Below are positions 45,669-53,634 of a stretch of 64,000 nt of DNA, in pieces. The first letter of the stretch is position 1, and each line of letters opens with the position of its first letter. A model generated the notes under the pieces. That model worked only from the letters and a program-made list of their open reading frames with translations, did no database searches and had not been told where the DNA came from. This DNA is from Paenibacillus sp. FSL M7-0420 (GTDB lineage: Bacteria; Bacillota; Bacilli; Paenibacillales; Paenibacillaceae): positions 1,426,001-1,490,000 of the forward strand of contig NZ_JBBOCJ010000001.1 in assembly GCF_038002345.1 (NCBI RefSeq), written 5' to 3'. Position numbers and translations under genes: made by a program.

Positions 45669-46196
45669 ATGCCGGAACATACAGACCTTAAGTTTACGCT
45701 GCCCGCGATGCGCATCCTTGAGAATGAACACCGCTATCTATCTTTTCTGATGGAGGAATGGCATGCCATTGTCCTCTGGTTTGAGCAGGAGCAGATTACG
45801 CTGGAAGAGGCTAAGGCCCAGCTTGAGAAGCTGCGTAAGGCAGTGCTTGCGTTCAGCGTTCCGCTGAAGCGGCACACGGAGAAGGAAGAGACGTATTTCT
45901 TTCCGCTGCTGGGCCAGTATATCGGCTTCGACCAGGGTCCGCTGGCCGGCATCCAGGAGGAGCACCGTGAGATTGACGGGTACATCGGGCATTTCCTGCA
46001 TCACTCCGAGGGAGATATCAGCCAGATGACACTCGCGGGAATCCGCTCAGCCGTACAGGATGCGGGAGAGGCCTTTGAGGTGCTGACGGTCCATTTTGTC
46101 AAAGAAGAGACCGTGATCTTCCCGATGGGCGAGAACCAGCTGAGTCCGAAGGACAAGGAGCGCCTAGGCGGACAGTTGAATACGCTGATTACGTGA
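45669..46196 (+). CDS. Hemerythrin-domain protein
   Basis: This 175-residue four-helix protein has di-iron ligand candidates in ILENEHRYLSFL, RHTEKEETYFFPLL, IQEEHREIDGYIGHFLHH and HFVKEETVIFPMGE. Hemerythrin-type proteins of this size carry oxygen or repair NO-damaged iron-sulfur centres. It is 23 nt after nreC, making it the last gene of the nar-nre stretch before a terminator. It is distinct in sequence from the hemerythrin-like gene upstream of narG, so it is not a recent duplicate. Confidence 0.85.
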   Translation: MPEHTDLKFTLPAMRILENEHRYLSFLMEEWHAIVLWFEQEQITLEEAKAQLEKLRKAVLAFSVPLKRHTEKEETYFFPLLGQYIGFDQGPLAGIQEEHREIDGYIGHFLHHSEGDISQMTLAGIRSAVQDAGEAFEVLTVHFVKEETVIFPMGENQLSPKDKERLGGQLNTLIT

Positions 46197-46206
46197 CAAA
46201 AAACAG

Positions 46207-46237
46207 GCCGCTCCATTCTAACTGGGGCGGCTTTTTT
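46207..46237 (+). terminator. Intrinsic terminator after the nar-nre genes
   Basis: GCCGCTCC (46207-46214) pairs with GGGGCGGC (46224-46231) with one G-U, then six T. Confidence 0.85.
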
Positions 46238-46291
46238 GATACTTTTGATATTTGATAATAGAGGAATTTATACTTTTCAACAGGGGTTCGG

Positions 46292-46711
46292 TCAGTGCTT
46301 CCCCATCTGTGCTTTCAACCTTAGGATTTGTTGTTCTGTGAGACCTGAAGCTTTAAGAATAACTGAGGTCTCTACTCCAAGCGCAAGAAGTTCAAGTACT
46401 ATAGCCTCTGCCCTTTTTTGTTCACCCTTAGCAATTCCCTCCGCAATTCCTTCCGCACGTCCTTCCGCACGTCCTTCTGCTTTAGCACCATTCATCCGTG
46501 AAGCCTCATCACGCAAATACTTCATCCGGGCATCATACTCCATACGTGTAGCGGCATCCTGGCTCAGAAATTCAAGTGTATCCATTGCTTTTTTTAACAT
46601 GGGTTCATTCATGGTCAGCACCTCCCAGTTTGGTTGTTCAACACCCTTCAGGAATAATAACCAGTTGATTAAACCGCCTGTTAACGGTATGGCCTGATCC
46701 TCAAGCTCGGC
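46292..46711 (-). pseudogene. Remnant of an Rpn-family (PD-(D/E)XK) nuclease/transposase
   Basis: Only the C-terminal part remains. From 46711 the frame reads E-L-E-D-Q-A-I-P-L-T-G-G-L-I-N-W-L-L-F-L-K-G-V-E-Q-P-N-W-E, then M-N-E-P-M-L-K-K-A-M-D-T-L-E-F-L-S-Q-D, and a repeated GRAEGRAEGIAEGIAKGEQK linker, all typical of the ends of Rpn or PD-(D/E)XK family transposase proteins of about 300 residues. Stop codons lie immediately upstream, and the nuclease domain is missing. It sits between the hemerythrin terminator and the narK promoter region. An ATG at 46612 or GTG nearby could still start a short peptide. Confidence 0.75.
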
Positions 46712-46891
46712 TTATTATATCATGGCAGAATTACGCGTTGTAGACAAAATCAGCCTTTTTGGATACATATAATGCTATTCTGTCCCTAAAACTCTGTAAC
46801 GCATACACTCAATTAGGCGGCGTTATTTTTTACAAGAATGTATATGTTTTAGGGTCCCCGCAAAGTACCTGAGTCATCACCTACACTAAAG

Positions 46892-46913
46892 CCCCACTTT
46901 GTGGGGTTATTTT
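46892..46913. other. Hairpin upstream of narK
   Basis: CCCCAC (46892-46897) and GTGGGG (46901-46906) form a tight hairpin with a TTT loop, followed by TTATTTT. It resembles a weak terminator that would insulate narK from upstream transcription. Confidence 0.45.
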
Positions 46914-46977
46914 AGGGTTTACCCTGTCAGGGAAAGGGGACTCCCCTATATCTGAGCCGGGGAACGGCGGATACAAT
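46913..46977 (+). promoter_or_regulatory. NreC-like palindromes and -10 box of narK
   Basis: TAGGGTTTACCCTG (46913-46926) matches TAGGG-N4-CCCTA at nine of ten fixed positions. A second palindrome, AGGGGACTCCCCT, lies at 46935-46947. TACAAT at 46972-46977 is a plausible -10, with its first base 31 bp from the centre of the second palindrome, the same geometry as before narG. Confidence 0.55.
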
Positions 46978-47040
46978 GAGTACAGGAAGTATCAATAACA
47001 GGAAATCATCACAAGAAAAAACGGCGGAAAGGTGAAACGA

Positions 47041-48531
47041 ATGATTAAAAAAATGCAATTGCCGCTGCAAACCTTAAACTTGATTACCGGATTCATGGTG
47101 TGGGTGATTATCTCTTCGCTGATGCCCTTTATCTCGGAGGATATCAGCATTCCTTCCGGACGGCTGGCGATGGTCACGGCGATTCCGGTAGTGCTTGGCT
47201 CGATTCTGAGAATTCCGCTGGGCTATTATGCGAATATTCTGGGGGCGCGGATTATTTTTATGTCGAGCTTCGTGCTGCTGCTGTTCCCGGTCTACTTCAT
47301 CAGTGAAGCGTCCACAGTCACACATCTTATTATCGGAGGCCTGTTTTTGGGGGTAGGAGGAGCTGTATTTTCAGTAGGCGTAACCTCATTGCCGAAGTAC
47401 TATGCGAAGGAGAAGCATGGTCTGGTTAACGGTATCTATGGAATCGGGAATCTCGGTACAGCGGTTACGACCTTCTCAGCGCCAATCCTGGCAGCACAGT
47501 TCGGCTGGCAGACTGCGGTCAAAATGTATCTGATTCTGCTGCTGGTATTCATCGTTCTTAACTTCTTCTTCGGTGACCGTCAGGAGCCCAAGCTCCGCAC
47601 TCCGATTATTGAACAGATCAAGAGCGTGTCCAGGAACGAGAAGCTTTGGCTGTTCTCCCTGTTCTATTTCATTACCTTTGGCTCCTTCGTAGCCTTTACC
47701 ATTTATCTGCCTAATTTTCTGGTATCCAGTTTTGGTCTGGAAAAGGTAGATGCCGGGATGCGCACCGCCGGCTTCATCGCGGTAGCGACCTTCTTCCGTC
47801 CGATTGGCGGCTGGCTGGCTGACAAGTTCCAGCCTTTATTCTTACTTATCTTCACCTTCAGTGTATATACGGTGGCTGCTATTATTCTGGCCTTCATGCC
47901 GGACATGGGCCTGTATACGGCAGGCTGCCTGGCGATTGCGGTAAGTGCCGGAATCGGCAACGGTGTTATTTTCAAGCTGGTACCTCTGTACTTCAATAAG
48001 CAGGCGGGGATTGCCAACGGGATTGTGTCGATGATGGGCGGTCTGGGCGGATTCTTCCCTCCGATTATGCTATCTGTGATTCATGCGGCAACCGGACAAT
48101 ATTCCATCGGCTTCATGCTGCTGTCCCAGGTAGCGTTGGCCAGTCTGGTGCTTGTGGTGTGGCTGTACTTCCAGGACCGGCTTGCTCTTACCTCTGAGGT
48201 GTTCAATTCGACCGGCCAGGGGATTCTGGTTACGGATGTGTCCGGCCACATCAAGACGGTCAATCCGGCCTTCACGAGGCTTACCGGCTACACCGAAGAA
48301 GAGGTGCTGGGCAAACAGCCGAGCCTGCTGAAATCCGGCCGCCAGCCGAAGGACTTTTACCGCGTGATGTGGGGTGAGGTCAAGTCAAAGGGCATGTGGC
48401 AGGGCGAGATCTGGAACAAGCGCAAGAACGGGGAAGAATACCTGCAGTGGCTGAATATTAGCGCCGTGAAGGATGAGACCGGTGAAGATGTCCGGTATGT
48501 AGGCACCTTCAGCGATATTACGCAGAAATAA
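47041..48531 (+). CDS. narK: NarK-type nitrate/nitrite transporter fused to a PAS domain
   Basis: This 496-residue protein has two parts. Residues of about 1-375 are a 12-helix major facilitator of the nitrate/nitrite porter family, with the signature GLFLGVGGAVFSVGVTSLPKYY and a second one near GIGNGVIFKLVPLYFNKQAG. Residues of about 378-496 are a full PAS plus PAC domain (VFNSTGQGILVTDVSGHIKTVNPAFTRLTGYTEEEVLGKQP, then RYVGTFSDITQK), presumably cytoplasmic, with no output domain after it. AAAGGTG is 7 nt before the ATG at 47041. It probably imports nitrate or exchanges it for nitrite, and the PAS domain may gate transport or signal. No stop codon or repeat marks the junction. Confidence 0.9.
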   Translation: MIKKMQLPLQTLNLITGFMVWVIISSLMPFISEDISIPSGRLAMVTAIPVVLGSILRIPLGYYANILGARIIFMSSFVLLLFPVYFISEASTVTHLIIGGLFLGVGGAVFSVGVTSLPKYYAKEKHGLVNGIYGIGNLGTAVTTFSAPILAAQFGWQTAVKMYLILLLVFIVLNFFFGDRQEPKLRTPIIEQIKSVSRNEKLWLFSLFYFITFGSFVAFTIYLPNFLVSSFGLEKVDAGMRTAGFIAVATFFRPIGGWLADKFQPLFLLIFTFSVYTVAAIILAFMPDMGLYTAGCLAIAVSAGIGNGVIFKLVPLYFNKQAGIANGIVSMMGGLGGFFPPIMLSVIHAATGQYSIGFMLLSQVALASLVLVVWLYFQDRLALTSEVFNSTGQGILVTDVSGHIKTVNPAFTRLTGYTEEEVLGKQPSLLKSGRQPKDFYRVMWGEVKSKGMWQGEIWNKRKNGEEYLQWLNISAVKDETGEDVRYVGTFSDITQK

Positions 48532-48573
48532 ACGGATGTACGGATGCTCAGTCCGGTACCCGCTGAGGAGCAG

Positions 48574-49824
48574 ATGAGGGTGGAGATGAACAGAATCTCG
48601 GTTACTGTAGCGGAAGCTGTGCTGCGGGTAACCGGAAGAGTATGCCGCACAGGTACAGAGAACGTTCCGCTTCATGCAAGCTATGGACGTATTCTGGCCG
48701 GGCCGCTCACCGCAACCCATGATGTACCGCATTTCACCCGGTCCCCGTATGACGGCTATGCCATCGCTTCCAGAGATTCGGCCGGTGCTTCCGGCAGTAA
48801 CCGGGTAAGCTTCACCGTGGTGGATCATATCGGCGCAGGGGAAGTGTCGCAGGCTGTAATCGGCCCTGGTGAAGCGGTACGGCTGATGACAGGGGCAGCG
48901 CTCCCGGCCGGGGCAGATGCGGTAGTTATGTTTGAACAAGCAGTCTCCGCAGGGCGGACATTTACGATCCGCAAGGCGTTTGCGCCGCAGGAGAATCTCT
49001 CTCTGCAAGGGGAGGATATGCAGGCGGGGGAGACAGTCATTCCGGCCGGGAGCTTCATTCATCCCGGGGTTGTGGCGCTGCTGGCTACATTCGGTTACGG
49101 GGAGGTTAAGGCAGGGAAGCGGCCGGTGGTGGGGATTCTGTCTACAGGCACCGAGCTGCTGGCAGTGACAGACCCGCTCGTACCCGGCAAAATCCGTAAC
49201 AGCAACGGGCCGATGATTGCCGCCCAGCTCGCGCGGATGGGCATTCCTTACCGGATCTATGATACAGCAGCGGACCGGCTGGAGGAATGCCTGCAGACCG
49301 TCCGTCAGGCGCTCGCTGAGACCGACTGTCTGATCACAACGGGCGGAGTGTCAGTGGGCGATTATGACTACCTGCCGGAGATCTACAAGCGCCTTGGAGC
49401 TGAGGTGTTGTTCAACAAGGTAGCGATGCGTCCCGGCAGTGTGACTACAGTGGCAGTAGCCGGGGATCAATTCCTGTTCGGACTGTCCGGCAATCCGTCG
49501 GCTTGCTTCACCGGCTTCGAGCTGTTCGTAAGACCTGCGCTGCTTAAGATGATGGGGGCGGAACAATTATATCTCCCGCGTACCACAGCCGCTCTGGCGG
49601 AGGATTTCACCAAGGCGAGCCCGTTCACCCGGTTCATCCGGGCGGTATATGACGGCACTGCGGTCCGGCCGGCCGGCTTCAACAAATCGAACGCCGTCTC
49701 CTCCATCGCACGCGGTAATTCCCTAATAGTACTGCCGGGCGGAACAAGAGGCTTCGCCGCAGGAGATCAGGTGGATGTCCTGCTGCTCGGGGTGGAAGAG
49801 GGCATGAATGATTGGGTACTGTAA
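48574..49824 (+). CDS. moeA: Molybdopterin molybdenumtransferase
   Basis: This is a MoeA of about 416 residues, which inserts molybdate into adenylylated molybdopterin. Motifs include HFTRSPYDGYAI (about 50-61), MTGAALPAGADAVVMFE, the domain-III P-loop-like segment ILSTGTELL...GKIRNSNGPMI, TTGGVSVGDYDYLPEI and GLSGNPSACFTGFE. The start is uncertain: ATGs at 48544, 48574 and 48586 are in frame; GAGGAG just before 48574 favours it, though the spacing is short. It follows narK by about 40 nt and precedes moaA. Confidence 0.94.
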   Translation: MRVEMNRISVTVAEAVLRVTGRVCRTGTENVPLHASYGRILAGPLTATHDVPHFTRSPYDGYAIASRDSAGASGSNRVSFTVVDHIGAGEVSQAVIGPGEAVRLMTGAALPAGADAVVMFEQAVSAGRTFTIRKAFAPQENLSLQGEDMQAGETVIPAGSFIHPGVVALLATFGYGEVKAGKRPVVGILSTGTELLAVTDPLVPGKIRNSNGPMIAAQLARMGIPYRIYDTAADRLEECLQTVRQALAETDCLITTGGVSVGDYDYLPEIYKRLGAEVLFNKVAMRPGSVTTVAVAGDQFLFGLSGNPSACFTGFELFVRPALLKMMGAEQLYLPRTTAALAEDFTKASPFTRFIRAVYDGTAVRPAGFNKSNAVSSIARGNSLIVLPGGTRGFAAGDQVDVLLLGVEEGMNDWVL

Positions 49825-49856
49825 GGTTAAGTGTACGGGAAGGGAGATAGACGCAT

Positions 49857-50873
49857 ATGAATTATCATCCACTACAAGATCAGCTGCGGCGGCCTATCCA
49901 CGATTTGCGGATTTCGGTCACGGACCGGTGTAATTTCCGCTGCTCCTACTGCATGCCAAAGGAGATATTCGGTGACGACTATGCTTTTCTTCCATCCGGT
50001 GAGCTGCTCACCTTCGAAGAGATTGGCCGGCTGGCGGGGCTGTTCGTCTCGCTTGGCGTAAGCAAGATCCGCCTGACCGGAGGCGAGCCGCTAATGCGCC
50101 GCCATCTGCCGGAGCTGGTTGCCTGCCTCTCTGCCATTCCCGGTGTCGGGGATATGGGACTGACGACGAACGGGGCTCTGCTGGGCGGACAGGCTGCGCC
50201 GCTGTATGCTGCGGGCCTGCGCAGGCTGAATGTCAGCCTGGATGCGCTGGACCCGGAGCTGTTCGGCAGAATGAACGGGCGCGGCTTCAGTCCGGGAATG
50301 ATTCTGGACGCTATAGATCAGGCGGCGGCCGCCGGGTTCGAGGTCAAGGTGAATATGGTTGTCCAGCGGGGCGTGAACGAATCAGAGATTCTTCCGATGG
50401 CCGCCTACTTCAAGAAGCGGAAGATCACGCTGCGCTTCATCGAGTTCATGGATGCCGGCAACGATAACGGCTGGAGCTATGATAAGGTCGTCACCAAGCA
50501 AGAAATCCTGCAGCAGTTGCACAGCGTCTATACGCTGGAAGCTCTTGAGCAGAATTACAGCGGCGAGGTCGCGCAGCGCTACGGCTATCTTGGCAGTCCG
50601 GCCCAGATCGGCTTCATCACTTCCGTGTCCGAATCGTTCTGTTCCACCTGCTCGCGTGCCCGGCTGTCTTCTGACGGCAAGCTGTATAGCTGCCTGTTTG
50701 CCTCCAAGGGCTTTGACCTTAGGGCCATGCTGCGCGGAGGGGCTGGCGATGAAGAGCTGCTGGCAGCGATTAAGCAGGTATGGGAGCAGCGCAGCGACCG
50801 TTATTCCGATGAGCGGACGGAAGAGACCCGCAGAAGCAAGGCCAAGATTGGCATGTCCTATATTGGAGGATAA
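49857..50873 (+). CDS. moaA: GTP 3',8-cyclase MoaA
   Basis: This is a 338-residue radical SAM enzyme that starts molybdopterin synthesis from GTP. The SAM cluster is Cys25, Cys29 and Cys32 (TDRCNFRCSYCMP), followed by RLTGGEPLMRRH. The second cluster uses FCSTCSRARLSSDGKLYSC. The C-terminal di-glycine (MSYIGG), needed for activity in MoaA, is intact. AAGGGAG precedes the ATG. Its partner MoaC is not encoded in the window. Confidence 0.96.
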   Translation: MNYHPLQDQLRRPIHDLRISVTDRCNFRCSYCMPKEIFGDDYAFLPSGELLTFEEIGRLAGLFVSLGVSKIRLTGGEPLMRRHLPELVACLSAIPGVGDMGLTTNGALLGGQAAPLYAAGLRRLNVSLDALDPELFGRMNGRGFSPGMILDAIDQAAAAGFEVKVNMVVQRGVNESEILPMAAYFKKRKITLRFIEFMDAGNDNGWSYDKVVTKQEILQQLHSVYTLEALEQNYSGEVAQRYGYLGSPAQIGFITSVSESFCSTCSRARLSSDGKLYSCLFASKGFDLRAMLRGGAGDEELLAAIKQVWEQRSDRYSDERTEETRRSKAKIGMSYIGG

Positions 50874-50941
50874 TGTCTATCCCATTGTGCCGCCGGGCTC
50901 AAGCAATCAGGATATGATCGTAGAATAGGCTGCAGACCTGA

Positions 50942-50987
50942 AGGAAGCTCCTCACGCGCGGGTTGGCGAAGGAGCTTCCTGGTTTTT
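50942..50987 (+). terminator. Intrinsic terminator after moaA
   Basis: AGGAAGCTCC (50942-50951) and GGAGCTTCCT (50971-50980) form a perfect stem followed by GGTTTTTG. Confidence 0.8.
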
Positions 50988-51011
50988 GTCCAAATAAGTA
51001 TTGTGGTTCTC

Positions 51012-51725
51012 TTAGAAATAGAGCATCAGCACAGACACATACAGCATGACGGAGAAGCCGATCTCGATGATTCCCGTACGTTTGGCCGTAATTCCTGTCC
51101 TCGGCAGAATGGCTGCCCGCAGCAGCAGAACCAGCAGCGGGACCAGCAGTGAAGGGAACAGGTACAGCCCGGCTGCTGCGAACAGCAGATGATACAGCAC
51201 GGAGCCGTAATAGAAGCGGATATTATTCCGCTCACGGATGACGGTTTTGACATAGAAGGCAGTTCCTGTGAAGTACAGCACCGCCAGCACGAACAGCTCA
51301 TTCACGGCCCTCCAATTCTCCCCCTGCCCTACATAGAAGACCGGATAAATCACCAGACAGAACGCCACAATAGCGGAGATGTCATTAAGCAAGGCACGTT
51401 CATTCTTGGTCCGGGCATAATAGAGGTTAACAGCGAATAACGGCAAGAGCAGCAGCACGAATCCCAGCAGTACAGGCTGGACAATTACCAGATAGAGGGC
51501 GAACGGAAGCAGCAGCAGCCCATATAAACTTAGCGGCTGGGCATACCGTGCGAACTTCCGGGTCTTCACCCCCTGCAAGAGCGGGAAGCTGAACAGATAG
51601 ATCAGCAGCCAGCAGATAAACAGCGGAATATGTATGAACTGCCCCTTGGAAGCGGCGACGCCCAACAGAAACGGGAGAACGAGCATCGCCCAGGCGCCGT
51701 GCTGGTTGGGGATGTATTTTTTCAT
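51012..51725 (-). CDS. ywiC: YwiC-like membrane protein
   Basis: This 237-residue membrane protein has about seven to eight hydrophobic helices and the family start MKKYIPNQHGAWAMLVLPFLLGV. YwiC-like proteins are often encoded beside nitrate-respiration genes in Bacilli, including Bacillus subtilis, but their function is not established. Other marks are NERALLNDISAIVAFCLVI and a C-terminal GIIEIGFSVMLYVSVLM. It is transcribed opposite to moaA and divergent from mobB. Confidence 0.85.
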   Translation of the reverse strand: MKKYIPNQHGAWAMLVLPFLLGVAASKGQFIHIPLFICWLLIYLFSFPLLQGVKTRKFARYAQPLSLYGLLLLPFALYLVIVQPVLLGFVLLLLPLFAVNLYYARTKNERALLNDISAIVAFCLVIYPVFYVGQGENWRAVNELFVLAVLYFTGTAFYVKTVIRERNNIRFYYGSVLYHLLFAAAGLYLFPSLLVPLLVLLLRAAILPRTGITAKRTGIIEIGFSVMLYVSVLMLYF

Positions 51726-51920
51726 GCAGCCATAGACCTCCTTCGCGGATATATCATGGCATGTAAGCTGCCAGACTCTTTAACTATACTTGTATCCGGC
51801 GGAGAATGATGGTGATTTGAAGCACAGTGGCGCTGGCAGACGATTGGTCGGGGAATGGGAAGCGGGCAGAATGGAATAGTGTATAATCGGAATAGATCTT
51901 CAAGCGAAGGAGCAGACACA

Positions 51921-52493
51921 GTGACTATGGAATCCCAGCATGCGGCGGTACAGCGCCCAGTTCCTGTACTGCAAATCGTCGGATACAAGAACAGCGGCAA
52001 GACAACTCTCGCCTGCCGGTTAATCCACGCCCTGTCTGCGCAGGGACTGCGGGTTGGCTCTGCCAAGCATGATGCCCATCAGTTTCAGCTGGATGATCCG
52101 GGAACGGATAGCAGCAGGCATCTCCTGCACGGTGCAGTGGAGACGGTATTGACCTCGCCGGAGGCGACCAGGATCATGCGCAGATCTGCGGCTTCACTGC
52201 GGGAAATCGCCGAGTCGATGCGCGGCAGAGTAGATCTGGTAATTGCTGAAGGGTTCAAAGCTGCAGATTATCCCAAGATCGCCCTAATTCGCCGCACAGA
52301 GGACCAGATAACGCTGCAAAAGGAAGCGACGAACATACGCCTGTGGTTAAGCTGGGAAGAGGCTGCGGAATGGCAAAGTGCAGCGTTTGATTCCCGGATT
52401 AGCCAGGATACTCCTCCGGTATTGTCTCTGCGGGAGCAGGCGCTTGCGGATCAGGCGGTCATCGCGCTGGCGCTGGCGCTGCTTCAGTCCTAA
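51921..52493 (+). CDS. mobB: Molybdopterin-guanine dinucleotide biosynthesis protein MobB
   Basis: This is a 190-residue GTP-binding adapter of MobA. The P-loop is QIVGYKNSGKTTLACRLI near residue 18-35, with SAKHDAHQF and LVIAEGFKAADYPKI downstream. GAAGGAG is 8 nt before the GTG at 51921; an ATG at 51927 is farther away, and upstream codons in the same frame cross the ribosome site. It is 24 nt upstream of the mobA-moaE fusion. Confidence 0.92.
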   Translation: MTMESQHAAVQRPVPVLQIVGYKNSGKTTLACRLIHALSAQGLRVGSAKHDAHQFQLDDPGTDSSRHLLHGAVETVLTSPEATRIMRRSAASLREIAESMRGRVDLVIAEGFKAADYPKIALIRRTEDQITLQKEATNIRLWLSWEEAAEWQSAAFDSRISQDTPPVLSLREQALADQAVIALALALLQS

Positions 52494-52517
52494 ATTCTAC
52501 TACAGGAGGTGCCCTTG

Positions 52518-53615
52518 GTGCTGACAGGAATTATACTGGCGGGCGGACAGAACTCCCGGATGCAGGGCCGCAATAAAGCCCTCCTGACTTACCACGGGGA
52601 ACCGTTCATTGTCCGGCAGGTGAGGGAGCTGCAGACCCTGTGCTCCAGCGTGATTGTAGTCACGAACGATCCTTCCCCGTATCTGGAACATCTTCCATTG
52701 GATATTCAATATATACCGGATGTCTATGCCGGGCATGGGCCGCTGAGCGGATTTCATGCCGCTTTTGCCAGCGCGGAGACGGACTATGCCTGGGTGGTAA
52801 GCTGTGACAGCCCTGATATATCAGCTCCGGCCGCCTCATGGATGCTTGCCCGGCTGGAAGCAGGCGGTTATGATGCGGTTCTGCCGGTGATTGGCGGCAA
52901 GCATCAGATGCTGCATGGCGTATACCGGGCGCACCGGATCTTGCCGGACATTACAGCAAGACTTGCGAACCGTGAGTACCGGCTGGCTGGTTTATTAGAA
53001 TCAATGCACTGGCTAGGGGTGGGAAGGGATGAGCTGGCCGGTGCGGGGTTAGAGGAAGATTTCGCGGCAGATATAGATACACCCGAGCAATATGAGCAGC
53101 TGCTGCATCTATCGAAGGGAAGTGAGCGAATGGGCCATTCGTTATTTGAAATTACAGAGTCCGCGATTATACCCGCTGAGGTATCCGATAAAGTTCTGCG
53201 CAGAGAAGCCGGGGCGATTACCTTATTCATCGGGACGGTGCGTGAGTTCACGCAGGGGAAGAAAACCTTGTATCTTGAATATGAAGCATACCCGTCCATG
53301 GCTGTAACGCAGCTGAAGCGCATCGGGCAGGAAGTGCTGGAGCGCTGGCCGGATACGAAGGTTGCAGTCACCCACCGGATCGGCAGGCTGGAGATTACCG
53401 ATATTGCCGTGGTCATCGCAGTCTCCTCGCCCCACCGTAAGGCTGCCTATGAAGCGAATGAATACGTGATTGAGCGGATCAAGCAAATCGTCCCGATCTG
53501 GAAAAAAGAAACCGGCGAGGACGGCAAAGCGTGGATTGGCGACCAGCTCGGGCAGCAGACGTACCCCGAGGGACGGCCCGACTTGCCGGATATTCCGGCG
53601 GAGGACGAGAGGTAG
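52518..53615 (+). CDS. mobA: MobA-MoaE fusion protein
   Basis: This 365-residue protein joins two steps of molybdenum cofactor synthesis. Residues of about 1-200 are MobA, which adds GMP to Mo-molybdopterin (GIILAGGQNSRMQGRNKALL, DVYAGHGPLSG, VVSCDSPDIS, ADIDTPEQY). Residues of about 212-345 are MoaE, the catalytic subunit of molybdopterin synthase (LFIGTVREFTQGKKTLYLEYEAYPSMA, VTHRIGRLEITD, VSSPHRKAAYEA, IKQIVPIWKKE). The reading frame is continuous across the joint. AGGAGGT is 7 nt before the GTG at 52518; GTG 52509 overlaps it. The sulfur carrier MoaD is not encoded nearby. Confidence 0.9.
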   Translation: MLTGIILAGGQNSRMQGRNKALLTYHGEPFIVRQVRELQTLCSSVIVVTNDPSPYLEHLPLDIQYIPDVYAGHGPLSGFHAAFASAETDYAWVVSCDSPDISAPAASWMLARLEAGGYDAVLPVIGGKHQMLHGVYRAHRILPDITARLANREYRLAGLLESMHWLGVGRDELAGAGLEEDFAADIDTPEQYEQLLHLSKGSERMGHSLFEITESAIIPAEVSDKVLRREAGAITLFIGTVREFTQGKKTLYLEYEAYPSMAVTQLKRIGQEVLERWPDTKVAVTHRIGRLEITDIAVVIAVSSPHRKAAYEANEYVIERIKQIVPIWKKETGEDGKAWIGDQLGQQTYPEGRPDLPDIPAEDER

Positions 53616-53634
53616 CTAAAAGGAGGAACGTTCA

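Noticed and set aside
46435..46476. Short repeats CTTCCGCACGTC as a regulatory array
   Set aside because: They are the coding repeats of the EGRAEGRAEG linker in the Rpn remnant.
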